DNA of 64,000 nucleotides from Leclercia adecarboxylata (GTDB lineage Bacteria > Pseudomonadota > Gammaproteobacteria > Enterobacterales > Enterobacteriaceae), in assembly GCA_002360945.1 (NCBI GenBank), contig DERO01000006.1, positions 124,001-188,000 of the forward strand, given 5' to 3'. Position 1 is the first letter of the stretch. Each line of letters begins with the position of its first letter. Shown one piece after another: positions 18,611 through 27,581 of the stretch. The translations under genes were made by a program, and so were the position numbers. Below the pieces are notes generated by a model. The model worked only from the letters and a program-made list of their open reading frames with translations. It was not told where the DNA came from and searched no databases.

Positions 18611-19756
18611 GTGTTAACCATTAACAGTACGATTATCAGCGGGGCGGGTGCGATCCCGGCCCTCGCGCCCCTGCTGGCAGGCAAGACGCGCCTTTTACTG
18701 GTCACCGACGGCAATATCGCCCGTCTGGACGCCGCCCGCGCCATCCGCAGCCTGCTGGAAGCCGACAACCGCAGCGTCAGCGTGATTGACAGCGTGCCGC
18801 AGGAGCCGACCAACCATGACGTTCGCGCCCTGCTGGCAGAGATCAACGACACCGCCTTCGATCTGGTGGTGGGCGTTGGCGGCGGCAGCGTACTGGACGT
18901 GGCGAAACTGCTCTCCGTGCTATGTCATCCCTCTTCTCCGGGGCTGGACGCCCTGCTGGCGGGTGAAAAACCGACCGTTCGTCTTGCCTCTCTATTGATC
19001 CCGGCCAGCGCCGGTACCGGTTCCGAAGCCACGCCGAACGCAATCCTCGCCATTCCTGAGCAGAGCACCAAAATCGGCATTATCTCCCCGGTGCTGCTGC
19101 CGGATTACGTGGCGCTGTTACCGGAACTCACCACCAGCATGCCGCCGCACATTGCCTCATCCACCGGGATCGATGCGCTGTGCCACCTGATTGAGTGCTT
19201 TACCGCCACCGTGGCGAATCCGGTGAGCGACAACGCGGCGCTGATTGGTCTGCGCAAGCTGCTGAACAATATCGAAACCGCCTGCGCCGAGCCGCACAAC
19301 CTGGCGGCGAAGCTGGAAATGCTGTGGGCCTCCTACTACGGCGGCGTGGCCATTGCCCATGCCGGGACCCATCTGGTGCATGCCCTTTCCTATCCGCTGG
19401 GCGGCAAATATCACCTGCCGCACGGGGTGGCGAACGCCATTCTGTTAGCGCCCTGCATGCGCGTGGTGCGCCCGGATGCCGTCGAAAAATTTGCTCAGGT
19501 GTGGGATCTGGTGCCGGGTGCGGATACATCGCTGTCGGTAGAGGAAAAATCCCATGCGCTGGTGGCGTGGTTTGCCGCCCTGGTGCGCCGCCTGAACTTA
19601 CCGGACAACCTCGAAACGCTGGGCGTCCCGCGGGATGACATCGCCTCTCTGAGCGATGCCGCCCTGAACGTAAAACGCCTGATGAACAACGCCCCGCGTC
19701 AGGTCAGCCATGCCGAGGTGCAGGGCATTTATCAGACCCTGTTCCCCGAAATTTAA
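18611..19756 (+). CDS. Iron-containing alcohol dehydrogenase
   Basis: 381 aa from a GTG start with GGAG 6 nt upstream; the upstream ATG codons in this frame have no ribosome site, and 381 aa is the normal family length. Type III ADH landmarks are present: GVGGGSVLDVAKL (NAD phosphate loop), ASAGTGSEATPNAIL, and metal ligands Asp and His in GIDALCHLIE plus two His in HALSYPLGGKYHLPHG. It should interconvert an alcohol and an aldehyde or ketone using NAD(P) and Fe(II) in the cytoplasm. First gene of the rightward operon, 17 bp before the aldolase gene, so it may reduce the aldehyde released by the aldolase or oxidise the incoming sugar. Substrate unknown. Confidence 0.86.
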   Translation: MLTINSTIISGAGAIPALAPLLAGKTRLLLVTDGNIARLDAARAIRSLLEADNRSVSVIDSVPQEPTNHDVRALLAEINDTAFDLVVGVGGGSVLDVAKLLSVLCHPSSPGLDALLAGEKPTVRLASLLIPASAGTGSEATPNAILAIPEQSTKIGIISPVLLPDYVALLPELTTSMPPHIASSTGIDALCHLIECFTATVANPVSDNAALIGLRKLLNNIETACAEPHNLAAKLEMLWASYYGGVAIAHAGTHLVHALSYPLGGKYHLPHGVANAILLAPCMRVVRPDAVEKFAQVWDLVPGADTSLSVEEKSHALVAWFAALVRRLNLPDNLETLGVPRDDIASLSDAALNVKRLMNNAPRQVSHAEVQGIYQTLFPEI

Positions 19757-19773
19757 CATCGAAGGAGTGAGAA

Positions 19774-20658
19774 ATGCGTAACAAGATTGAAGGCGTGCTG
19801 ACGGCAATCGTCACCCCCTTTACCGAGGATGGCGCTTTGCATCTTCCGGGCCTGAAACGCCAGATCCAGCGCCAGCTGGCGGCGGGGAACGGTATTTTCT
19901 GCGGCGGCACCAACGGTGAGTTTTTCGTACTGACCGAAGAGGAAAAGGTGGCCGTCACCCGCACCTGCGTGGAAGAGGTCGCAGGCCGGGCACCGGTGGT
20001 GGCGCATATCGGGGAGATCTCCACCCGCGCTACCATCCGCCTCGGTAAGCAGGTTGAAACCCTCGGCGTCGATGCGGTCTCGGTGATCACCCCGTGGTTT
20101 GTCCCCCTGACGCAGGCGGAGCTGATCGCCCACTACACCGCCATCGCCGATGCCCTGACGGTGCCGGTGTTTCTCTACAACATCCCGGCGCGCACCGGCA
20201 ACACCATCGAGCCGCACACCGCGCGGGTGCTGGCTGCACATCCGAACATCATCGGCATTAAGGACAGCGCGGGCAGCTATGAGAGCCTGAGCGGTTTCCT
20301 GAAGGCCGCCCATGGCATCGAGGATTTCGACGTGCTGAATGGCCCGGACTCGCTGATCCATCAGGGCTTTGTCGAGGGCTGTTCCGCCTGTATTTCCGGG
20401 CTGGCAAACGTCGCGCCTGAGGCGATCAACGCCATCTGGACACGTTTCCATGCGGGGGATATCGACGGCTCGCGTCAGGCCCAGGAAGGGGTGACTGAAC
20501 TGCGGACCGATTTGTATAAAGTGGCCTTCTCCCCGGCGGCGGTGAAAAAAGCGCTGCAGGTGATGGGCGAAGAGGTGGGTGAAAGCCGCTACGCGGTGGC
20601 TTTCGATGCGCAACAGACTGAACAGATCCGCCAGATAGTGACGAAGTCACTGCAGTAA
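19774..20658 (+). CDS. DapA/NanA-family class I aldolase or dehydratase
   Basis: 294 aa (beta/alpha)8 barrel of the dihydrodipicolinate synthase/N-acetylneuraminate lyase family. It has GGTNGEFFVLTEEEK (pyruvate-carboxylate site, GTNGE in place of GTTGE), Tyr in FLYNIPARTG and Schiff-base Lys in GIKDSAGSY. The chromosomal dapA is elsewhere in enterics, and the context of kinase, symporter and Asp-box protein argues for catabolism: cleavage of a 2-oxo-3-deoxy sugar acid into pyruvate and an aldehyde, or dehydration. AAGGAG lies 7 nt before the ATG. It cannot be assigned to a specific 2-oxo acid from sequence alone. Confidence 0.85.
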   Translation: MRNKIEGVLTAIVTPFTEDGALHLPGLKRQIQRQLAAGNGIFCGGTNGEFFVLTEEEKVAVTRTCVEEVAGRAPVVAHIGEISTRATIRLGKQVETLGVDAVSVITPWFVPLTQAELIAHYTAIADALTVPVFLYNIPARTGNTIEPHTARVLAAHPNIIGIKDSAGSYESLSGFLKAAHGIEDFDVLNGPDSLIHQGFVEGCSACISGLANVAPEAINAIWTRFHAGDIDGSRQAQEGVTELRTDLYKVAFSPAAVKKALQVMGEEVGESRYAVAFDAQQTEQIRQIVTKSLQ

Positions 20659-20735
20659 CCGGCGTTTGATTTCGTCCATAAGAATACCGGGTGCCGCAGG
20701 CACCCAGGGTTCCTACGCCCTGAAGAGAGGCAAAG

Positions 20736-22148
20736 ATGAACAATTTTACCGCTGAAGATACCCTGATCATCGTAGGCATTGTGATTGTCTACATCCTGTT
20801 TACCACCTGGCTGACGTTCCGGTTGCGCAGTAAAAACTCCGGCGATTTTATGGAGGGCTCCCGCGCAATGCCGGCGTTTATCGTCGGGATCCTGCTGATG
20901 TCTGAATACATCGGCGCGAAATCCACCATCGGCACCGCTCAGGCGGCCTTCGAAGATGGCTTTGCCGCCTCCTGGTCGGTGATCGGCGCGGCCATTGGTT
21001 TCCCGCTGTTTGGCCTGCTGCTGGTGAAGCGCATCTACAGCACCGGCAAAATCACCATCTCCGGGGCGATTGCCGAGAAGTACGGCACCAGCACCAAAAA
21101 CATCATCTCGATCATCATGATTTACGCCCTGCTGCTGGTGAACGTCGGCAACTACGTCTCCGGCGCGGCAGCCATCTCAACCGTGCTGAAGGTCAATCTG
21201 CCGGTCGCGGCCTTTATTACCGCCATTGTCAGTACCTTCTACTTCGCCTTTGGCGGTATGAAGGGGGTGGCCTGGGTGACGCTGCTGCACAGCGCCCTGA
21301 AGTATTTCGGCATCCTGGTGATCATGGGCTTCGCGCTCTCTAAAACCGGCGGCTTTAAGCCAATGATTGAGCAGATGCCGTCGTACTACTGGACCTGGGA
21401 TGGCAACATCGGCGCCAGCACCATCTTTGCCTGGCTGATTGGCACCATCGGCTCCATCTTCTGTACCCAGTTTGTGATTCAGGCCATCTCCTCCACCAAG
21501 GATGTGAAGTCGGCCAAACGCTCTACCTGGGTGGCCTTCTTCTTCTGCCTACCGATTGCCCTGGCGATTGCGGTGATTGGTGTGGCGGCAAAGTATCTGC
21601 ACCCGGAGATCGACAGCCTGTACGCCATGCCGATCTTCCTGCAGGACATGAATCCATGGCTGGCCGGTCTGGTGACAACGTCACTTGTAGCCTCAATTTT
21701 CGTGAGTGTGAGTACCGTGGCGTTGGCCATCGCCTCGCTGGTGGTGAAAGATTTTTACGTGCCCTACCGCAACCCGACCCCGGAGCAGGAGTTTAAAGCC
21801 ACCCGCTGGATGTCGCTGCTGATTGGCTTCCTGCCGCTGATTTTCGTCCTGCTGGTGCCGGAGGTGCTGAAGCTGTCGTTCTTTACCCGCGCCATTCGTC
21901 TGTCGATTACGGTAGTGGCTGTGATTGCCTTCTATGCGCCGTTCTTCAAGAGCACCCGCGGGGCAAACGCTGGCCTGATTGGTGCCTGCGTGGTGACCTC
22001 GGTGTGGTATCTGCTGGGCGACCCGTTTGGCATTAACAATATGTATATCGCGCTGATCACCCCGGCGGTGATTATGGTCCTCGATCGTCTGATCCCGAAT
22101 AAAGCGGATCGCAAAGCGCCTGCCCCTGTTCAACATAATGGAGTCTGA
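20736..22148 (+). CDS. Sodium:solute symporter (SSS family)
   Basis: 470 aa with about 13 membrane segments. The first helix region is TLIIVGIVIVYILFTTW; the Na+ site region is YIGAKSTIGTAQAAFEDGFAA, and the SSS signature follows in the LNVGNYVSGAAAIST segment (read here as LLVNVGNYVSGAA). The C-terminal tail is short and basic. It should import a small organic anion or sugar acid with Na+. Position after the aldolase and 1 bp before the Asp-box gene makes it the uptake system of this operon. AGAGG lies 5 nt before the ATG. Family members carry sialic acid, proline, pantothenate, sugars and others, so the ligand is open. Confidence 0.88.
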   Translation: MNNFTAEDTLIIVGIVIVYILFTTWLTFRLRSKNSGDFMEGSRAMPAFIVGILLMSEYIGAKSTIGTAQAAFEDGFAASWSVIGAAIGFPLFGLLLVKRIYSTGKITISGAIAEKYGTSTKNIISIIMIYALLLVNVGNYVSGAAAISTVLKVNLPVAAFITAIVSTFYFAFGGMKGVAWVTLLHSALKYFGILVIMGFALSKTGGFKPMIEQMPSYYWTWDGNIGASTIFAWLIGTIGSIFCTQFVIQAISSTKDVKSAKRSTWVAFFFCLPIALAIAVIGVAAKYLHPEIDSLYAMPIFLQDMNPWLAGLVTTSLVASIFVSVSTVALAIASLVVKDFYVPYRNPTPEQEFKATRWMSLLIGFLPLIFVLLVPEVLKLSFFTRAIRLSITVVAVIAFYAPFFKSTRGANAGLIGACVVTSVWYLLGDPFGINNMYIALITPAVIMVLDRLIPNKADRKAPAPVQHNGV

Positions 22149-22149
22149 T

Positions 22150-23319
22150 ATGTCTGTAACCGTAACCCGTGACGGGATTGTTCGCCCGCAGCCGCAGGAT
22201 GCCCGCGTGGAAACGGCGATGCTGCCCTCTTCCTGCCCGCAGAACCACGCCGCGAACCTGCTGCCGCTGCCGGATGGCACCCTAATGTGCGTCTGGTTTG
22301 GCGGCACTCAGGAAGGGATCGCTGATATTTCAGTGTGGGGGTCGCGCCTGGCCCCTGGCAGCAACCAGTGGAGCGAGGCGGTGAAGCTGTCGGACGACGC
22401 CAGCCGCTCTGAGCAGAACCCGGTGCTGTTCCTCGCCCCGGACAACGTGCTATGGCTGCTGTGGACCGCGCAGCTCTCTGGTAACCAGGACACCGCCATC
22501 GTGCGCTACCGTCAGTCGCAGGATCTGGGCAACAGCTGGGGCGAAATCGCCACCCTGCTGGATAAGCCCGGGACCTTTATTCGCCAGCCGATAGTGGTGC
22601 TGGAGAACGGCAACTGGCTGCTGCCGGTCTTCTACTGCCGCACCCAGCCGGGTGAGAAATGGGTGGGTAATGACGACATCAGTGCGGTGAAAATCTCCGA
22701 AGATCGGGGGAAAAGCTGGCGCGACGTCGAGGTGCCGGAGAGCCTCGGCTGCGTGCACATGAACATCACGGCGCTGAAAAATGGTCATCTGGTGGCGCTG
22801 TATCGCAGCCGCTGGGCGGACAATATCTATATCAGCCAGTCGCTGGACCACGGCGAAAGCTGGTCGGTGCCGGAGCCTACAGAATTGCCGAACAACAACT
22901 CGTCGATTCAGGTCACTACCCTTGCCAGCGGCGAGCTGGCGCTGGTGTTCAACCACATGAGTGCAGCGGGAGCGCTGGAGCGCCGCGCCTCGCTGTATGA
23001 CGAGATCGACGACGGCGACGGACGCAAAGAGCCGGAAGTGACCAACGGCCGCGCCGCCTTCTGGGGCGCACCGCGTGCGCCGATGACGGTGGCGATCTCC
23101 AACGACGGCGGGAAAAGCTGGGCCTGGCAGCGCAACCTCGACGAGGGCGACGGCTACTGCATGACCAACAACTCGCTGGAGAAACTCAACCGCGAGTTCT
23201 CCTATCCGAGCATCAAACAGGGTGCCGACGGGTCGCTGCATATTGCCTACACGTATTTCCGTCAGGCGATCAAATATGTGCGCGTGTCGCCGGAATGGGT
23301 GAAGGAGGCGCAACAGTGA
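22150..23319 (+). CDS. Asp-box (BNR) six-bladed propeller protein, sialidase-fold
   Basis: 389 aa, no signal peptide or membrane segment. Four Asp-box motifs (S-x-D-x-G-x-S/T-W) are visible: SQDLGNSW, SEDRGKSW, SLDHGESW and SNDGGKSW, marking successive propeller blades as in sialidases. Such proteins are annotated exo-alpha-sialidase by fold, but a cytoplasmic location and an operon with a transporter suggest action on an imported molecule. It could be an intracellular glycosidase, lyase or sugar-acid isomerase. I see no certain sialidase catalytic set (Arg triad, Tyr/Glu), so sialidase activity is not assumed. The ATG has GGAG 6 nt upstream, 1 bp after the symporter stop; it overlaps the next gene. 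Confidence 0.8.
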   Translation: MSVTVTRDGIVRPQPQDARVETAMLPSSCPQNHAANLLPLPDGTLMCVWFGGTQEGIADISVWGSRLAPGSNQWSEAVKLSDDASRSEQNPVLFLAPDNVLWLLWTAQLSGNQDTAIVRYRQSQDLGNSWGEIATLLDKPGTFIRQPIVVLENGNWLLPVFYCRTQPGEKWVGNDDISAVKISEDRGKSWRDVEVPESLGCVHMNITALKNGHLVALYRSRWADNIYISQSLDHGESWSVPEPTELPNNNSSIQVTTLASGELALVFNHMSAAGALERRASLYDEIDDGDGRKEPEVTNGRAAFWGAPRAPMTVAISNDGGKSWAWQRNLDEGDGYCMTNNSLEKLNREFSYPSIKQGADGSLHIAYTYFRQAIKYVRVSPEWVKEAQQ

Positions 23320-23786
23320 TCATCGGTCATCTGAACGCCCTGCCGCTGGCGGGGCTCCCTCCGGTCCTGCGGCAGATCCTCGATCGCCCGGACTGCACTC
23401 TGACGGCGCTGGCCGCCCGGGATGACGGACGCTGGCAGCCGCAAGGCTGCCCGTGGTTCTGCCATATCGGCCCGGCGCAGACCCAGCCGCAGGCCGAGCG
23501 TCATACGGAATATCACTATTTTTATGCCGATATTCAGGTGGTGCTGGTCGGTGAAGAGACGATCTGCGCCGGGATGCAGTCTGTTGCGCAGGTTAGTGAC
23601 GAAGAGCGTAAGCCGGACCTCTGGATCGCCGCCGGGGCGGTACACCCGGTGAGCATCACCCTGAAGCCCGGGGATTTTGCGGTGTTTCTGCCCGAGGAGC
23701 CGCATCAGGCCCTGTGTGCGGTGAACGCGCCCATGACCGTGCGCAAAGCGGTGTTCAAGGTGCCGCGCGCCCTGCTGGAGGCGTGA
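23316..23786 (+). CDS. YhcH/YjgK/YiaL-family protein, probable sugar anomerase
   Basis: 156 aa from a GTG that overlaps the previous stop (GTGA), with GGAGG 7 nt upstream. Single cupin-like DUF386 domain; the metal-binding His/Glu set is visible in ERHTEYHYFYADIQ, and the late His in EEPHQALC. Relatives include TabA and NanQ (YhcH), which acts as an N-acetylneuraminate anomerase and YiaL next to 2,3-diketogulonate genes. Tight coupling to the Asp-box gene suggests it equilibrates anomers of the sugar that enters this pathway. Confidence 0.82.
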   Translation: MIIGHLNALPLAGLPPVLRQILDRPDCTLTALAARDDGRWQPQGCPWFCHIGPAQTQPQAERHTEYHYFYADIQVVLVGEETICAGMQSVAQVSDEERKPDLWIAAGAVHPVSITLKPGDFAVFLPEEPHQALCAVNAPMTVRKAVFKVPRALLEA

Positions 23787-23787
23787 T

Positions 23788-24465
23788 ATGCGTCATGCGA
23801 TTGTCACCGGTGCCAGCTCGGGCATTGGCGAAGCCATCGTCACCCGCCTGCTGGCGGAAGGCTGGCAGGTGACGGGCTTAAGCCGACGTGGTGTGGACTG
23901 TGCGCACCCGAACTTCACCAGCCAGAGCGTTGATTTGAGTGACAGTGTCACGCTTGAAAGTGCGCTCGTTACCCTGCCGGTTCCGCAGGCGATAGTGCAT
24001 GCCGCCGGAATGATGGCCGCCGCCCCGCTCGGCGAGCTGGATCCGGCGGTCAGCGGTCGCCTGTGGGCGCTGCATATTCAAGCCGCCGAGATCCTGTTTA
24101 ACCACTTTGCTCCCCGGATGAGCGCGGGTGGTCGGCTGGTGGCGATCGGCAGTCGCACCTCACGGGGTGCCGCCGGGCGTTCGCAGTATGTCGCCACCAA
24201 AGCGGCGCTGGTGGGGATGATGCGCAGCTGGGCGGCGGAGCTGGCACCGCGAGGGATCACCGCTAACGTGGTAGCCCCGGGAGCGACGCAGACCCCAATG
24301 TTGAGTGCGCCCGGACGGGAGACGTCTCCGCCAAAGGTGCCGCCGATGGGGAGGCTGATCGCCCCGGAAGAAGTGGCGGCGATGGTGAACTATCTGCTCA
24401 GTGCCGAGGCCGCGCCTATCACCGGGCAGGAATTGGTGTTGTGCGGCGGGGCGTCGTTGGGGTGA
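23788..24465 (+). CDS. Short-chain dehydrogenase/reductase
   Basis: 225 aa, classical SDR: TGASSGIG cofactor motif at residues 7-14, acidic VDLSD, HAAGMM (NNAG equivalent), Ser in AIGSRTS and the YxxxK pair in SQYVATK. The final GQELVLCGGASLG is typical of the FabG-like C-terminus. GGAGG precedes the ATG and the gene begins 1 bp after the YhcH stop, so it is the last gene of the six-gene operon. It probably oxidises or reduces a hydroxyl of the sugar acid or an intermediate; cofactor and substrate are unclear. A REP cluster follows immediately. Confidence 0.86.
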   Translation: MRHAIVTGASSGIGEAIVTRLLAEGWQVTGLSRRGVDCAHPNFTSQSVDLSDSVTLESALVTLPVPQAIVHAAGMMAAAPLGELDPAVSGRLWALHIQAAEILFNHFAPRMSAGGRLVAIGSRTSRGAAGRSQYVATKAALVGMMRSWAAELAPRGITANVVAPGATQTPMLSAPGRETSPPKVPPMGRLIAPEEVAAMVNYLLSAEAAPITGQELVLCGGASLG

Positions 24466-24471
24466 TCGGTG

Positions 24472-24570
24472 CGGCCTGTTGCCGGGTGGCGGCTGCGCCT
24501 TACCCGGCCTACATTTCTACATTTGGGGGATTTTCGTAGGCCCGTGCAAGCGCAGCGCCGCCGGGCGGTT
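24472..24570. repeat. Paired REP-like palindromes between the SDR and phzF genes
   Basis: Two GCCGGGTGGCGGC...GCCGGGC-type palindromes in opposite orientation (TTGCCGGGTGGCGGCTGCGC with TACCCGGCCTAC, then CGTAGGCCCGTGCAAGCGCA with GCCGGGCGG) flank a short AT stretch. This is a BIME-like arrangement at the junction of two convergent transcripts, where it can serve as a bidirectional terminator or mRNA stabiliser. Confidence 0.65.
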
Positions 24571-25365
24571 TTAGCTCCTGAGGAACACGGTGCCTTTCAG
24601 GTAGAGCGCAGCCTGACCGCTCATCAGCACCCGGTCGCCCTTCAGCTCGCAGCGCAGATCGCCGCCGCGGGGAGAGACCTGCCGCGCCTGCAGGGAAGTT
24701 TTACCCAGCTTCTCGCTCCAGTAGGGGATCAGCATGCTATGGGCGGAGCCGGTCACCGGGTCTTCCGCCACCGATTCGCCAGGGCAGAAGAAGCGGCTGA
24801 CAAAATCATACTCATCGCCAGGCGCGGTGACGCAAACCATCTTATCCAGCGGCATCATGCCGTCGATATCCGGGGTCAGCGCCTCGACCTGCTGCTGGTT
24901 CTCCAGCACCACCATGTAGTCGCGCCCTACCCGCACCTCTTTCGCTCCGGCGATCCCGAGGGTACTGAACAGCAGCGCCGGCGGATTGTCCACCGCTTCG
25001 CTGCCCCACGCCGGGAAGTTAAGCGTCAGCCAGTCGCCGCTGCGGGTGACCTTCAGGTCGCCGACGAAGCGGGTAGAGAAGACGATCTCGGTGTGCGGAT
25101 AGTCGAGATACTCAAAAATCACGTGGGCGCTGGCGAGCGTGGCGTGCCCGCAGAGGTTGATTTCGTACTGCGTCGTAAACCAGCGCAGTTCAAAGCCCGC
25201 ATCGGTACGCACGAAAAACGCGGTTTCCGACTGGTTATGCTGCTGGGCCATCTTTAACAGTACATCGTCCGGGAGCCACTCCTCGAGCGGGCAAACGGCT
25301 GCGGGATTCCCACCAAACGCGCGGTCGCTAAACGCATCGACCAGATAAAATGCAATTTCTTTCAT
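24571..25365 (-). CDS. PhzF-family epimerase/isomerase-like protein (paralogue 1)
   Basis: 264 aa, PhzF fold (diaminopimelate epimerase-like double hot dog). The N-terminal DAFSDRAFGGNPAAVCPL, NQSETAFF with the acid residue (Glu) used by PhzF, INLCGHATLASA and EDPVTGSAHSMLIPYWS are family signatures. E. coli YddE is a distant member. PhzF isomerises a dihydroaromatic acid in phenazine synthesis, but no phenazine genes are here and the function of stand-alone enteric homologues is unknown. Second gene of a two-gene leftward operon, 17 bp after its paralogue. Confidence 0.86.
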   Translation of the reverse strand: MKEIAFYLVDAFSDRAFGGNPAAVCPLEEWLPDDVLLKMAQQHNQSETAFFVRTDAGFELRWFTTQYEINLCGHATLASAHVIFEYLDYPHTEIVFSTRFVGDLKVTRSGDWLTLNFPAWGSEAVDNPPALLFSTLGIAGAKEVRVGRDYMVVLENQQQVEALTPDIDGMMPLDKMVCVTAPGDEYDFVSRFFCPGESVAEDPVTGSAHSMLIPYWSEKLGKTSLQARQVSPRGGDLRCELKGDRVLMSGQAALYLKGTVFLRS

Positions 25366-25382
25366 TGGGTTAACCCTTATCG

Positions 25383-26171
25383 TTAGCGTAAAAACAGATA
25401 ACCTTTCAGATACAGCGATGCCCTGCCGCTCATTAATACCCGGTCACCCTTCAGTTCACAACGCACGTCGCCGCCACGGGCCGAGACCTGCCGGGCGAAG
25501 AGCGAGGTTTTATTCAGCTTTTCGCTCCAGTACGGGATGAGCATGGTGTGCGCCGAGCCGGTGACCGGATCTTCCCACAGCGCCGCTCCCGGCGAGAAAA
25601 AGCGGCTGACAAAATCGTATTCCCCTTCGCCGCAGGCGGTGATCGACACTTTATGCTCCACGGGGGTCATGGCGTTGATATCCGGCGTGACCGCCTCAAC
25701 CTGCTGGCGATCCTCCAGCACCAGAACCCAGGCGCGCCCTTTGCGGGCCTCGACGTAGTCCTGGATCCCAAGCGCGGCAAGCATCTCTGCCGGCGGGGTC
25801 TGCGGTTCGCTCGGACAGGCCGGGAAATCAAGAGTCAGCCAGTCGCCGTCACGGCTGACGGTAAGCTGGCCGGAGGCGGTTTCAAAATGGATCCGGGAGT
25901 CGGGATAGCCCAACTCGTTAAACAACACCCAGGCGGTCGCCAGCGTGGCGTGGCCGCAGAGGTTGACCTCGCCGTTAGTGGTGAACCAGCGCAGCTCGAT
26001 ACCGCCCCGGTGGCGCACGAAAAAGGCGGTCTCCGACTGGTTGTGCTCCCGCGTCATGCTGAGCAGCGTCTCGTCCGGCAGCCATTCCGGCAACGGGCAC
26101 ACCGCCGCCGGGTTGCCGCCAAATGAGCGGTCGCTGAACGCGTCGACCAGATAAAACTCAATTTCCTGCAT
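25383..26171 (-). CDS. PhzF-family epimerase/isomerase-like protein (paralogue 2)
   Basis: 262 aa from the ATG that aligns with the start of the neighbouring paralogue; a GTG four codons earlier is the alternative. It shares the same signatures (NPAAVCPLPEWLPDE, NQSETAFFV, VNLCGHATLATA, EDPVTGSAHTMLIPYWSEKL) and is strongly similar to the downstream gene over its full length, most of all in the last 80 residues. This indicates tandem duplication followed by divergence, mainly in the central region (residues 75-160). Catalytic Glu is retained in both, so both may be active, perhaps on different substrates. Confidence 0.86.
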   Translation of the reverse strand: MQEIEFYLVDAFSDRSFGGNPAAVCPLPEWLPDETLLSMTREHNQSETAFFVRHRGGIELRWFTTNGEVNLCGHATLATAWVLFNELGYPDSRIHFETASGQLTVSRDGDWLTLDFPACPSEPQTPPAEMLAALGIQDYVEARKGRAWVLVLEDRQQVEAVTPDINAMTPVEHKVSITACGEGEYDFVSRFFSPGAALWEDPVTGSAHTMLIPYWSEKLNKTSLFARQVSARGGDVRCELKGDRVLMSGRASLYLKGYLFLR

Positions 26172-26346
26172 CGCCTGACCCACTGTTAACGTTATGTTGC
26201 ATCCTATATTTATGGAAAATAACCCGTTTCACCAGCTATTAGTTTTAGGGCTGAGTGAGATCCAGATCACAAAACGATTGTATTTTCAGCAGGGAAAGTT
26301 TTAAGATCGCCCCACCTCATTGACGTAACGACTCCCGGACATCCCT

Positions 26347-27543
26347 ATGACAACCAACACCGTTTCCCGCAGGGTCGCGTGGCTACGGGTGGTGACGCTC
26401 GCCGTGGCCGCCTTTATCTTTAACACCACTGAATTTGTCCCGGTCGGCCTGCTCTCGGATATCGCCAGCAGCTTCGGCATGGAGACCGCGCAGGTAGGCA
26501 TCATGCTGACTATTTACGCCTGGGTGGTGGCGATGATGTCGTTACCCTTTATGCTGCTCACCAGCCAGATGGAGCGGCGTAAGCTGCTGATCGGCCTGTT
26601 CGCGCTGTTTATCGCCAGCCATGTGCTGTCGTTCCTGGCATGGAACTTCACGGTGCTGGTGATTAGCCGGATCGGCATTGCCTTTGCGCACGCCATTTTC
26701 TGGTCGATTACCGCCTCGCTGGCGATCCGCCTGGCCCCGGCCGGGAAACGCGCTCAGGCGCTGAGCCTGCTGGCCACCGGTACCGCGCTGGCGATGGTGT
26801 TGGGACTCCCGCTCGGGCGCATCGTCGGGCAGATGTTCGGCTGGCGTACCACCTTCTTCGTCATCGGGCTCGGGGCACTGTTCACCCTGCTGTGCCTGAT
26901 CAAGCTGCTACCGAAACTGCCGAGCGAACACTCCGGCTCGCTGAAAAGCCTGCCGCTGCTGATGCGTCGTCCAGCGCTGATGAGCCTCTACTTGCTGACT
27001 GTCGTGGTGGTTACGGCCCACTACACTGCCTACAGCTATATCGAGCCGTTTGTGCAGACCATCGCCGGGTTCAGCGCCAGCTTTGCCACGATATTGCTGT
27101 TGCTGCTGGGCGGCGCGGGCATTATCGGCAGCCTGCTGTTTGGCAAACTCGGCAACCGTCACGCCTCTACGCTGGTCAGCAGCGCCATCGGCCTGCTGCT
27201 GGGGTGTCTGCTTCTACTGCTGCCCGCCTCGGGGAGTGAGACAAATCTCGCGCTGCTGAGCGTCGTCTGGGGTGTGGCGATCATGATTATTGGCCTCGGG
27301 ATGCAGGTGAAAGTGCTGGCCCTGGCGCCGGATGCCACAGACGTGGCAATGGCGCTGTTCTCCGGGATTTTCAATCTGGGGATTGGCGCGGGCGCGCTGG
27401 TGGGCAATCAGGTGATCCTGCACCTGTCGATGGCGTCGATCGGCTATCTGGGCGCCATCCCGGCGCTGGCGGCGTTGATCTGGTCGGTGCTGATCTTCCG
27501 CAAATGGCCTGTCGCCCTGGAAGAGCAGCCGCATCACGGTTGA
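26347..27543 (+). CDS. sotB: Sugar efflux transporter SotB (YdeA)
   Basis: 398 aa, 12-TM major facilitator, very close to E. coli SotB (for example [47 protein letters not shown]). It exports arabinose, IPTG and related sugars in E. coli. The [16 protein letters not shown] start is the orthologue start; there is no strong Shine-Dalgarno. It converges with marC, separated by 38 bp that contain a stable hairpin. Position left of marC is as in E. coli. Confidence 0.93.
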   Translation: MTTNTVSRRVAWLRVVTLAVAAFIFNTTEFVPVGLLSDIASSFGMETAQVGIMLTIYAWVVAMMSLPFMLLTSQMERRKLLIGLFALFIASHVLSFLAWNFTVLVISRIGIAFAHAIFWSITASLAIRLAPAGKRAQALSLLATGTALAMVLGLPLGRIVGQMFGWRTTFFVIGLGALFTLLCLIKLLPKLPSEHSGSLKSLPLLMRRPALMSLYLLTVVVVTAHYTAYSYIEPFVQTIAGFSASFATILLLLLGGAGIIGSLLFGKLGNRHASTLVSSAIGLLLGCLLLLLPASGSETNLALLSVVWGVAIMIIGLGMQVKVLALAPDATDVAMALFSGIFNLGIGAGALVGNQVILHLSMASIGYLGAIPALAALIWSVLIFRKWPVALEEQPHHG

Positions 27544-27551
27544 AGAGGTGG

Positions 27552-27574
27552 CCGGGTGGCAGAACGCCACCCGG
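27552..27574. terminator. Hairpin between convergent sotB and marC
   Basis: Perfect 9-bp stem CCGGGTGGC / GCCACCCGG with a 5-nt loop, in the 38-bp gap between two converging genes. No U-run on either side; it resembles a REP half and probably limits read-through or protects 3' ends. Confidence 0.5.
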
Positions 27575-27581
27575 TCAGGAT

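Noticed and set aside
27552..27574. A full REP/BIME element between sotB and marC
   Set aside because: Only one simple hairpin is present, without the REP head; called a hairpin terminator instead.
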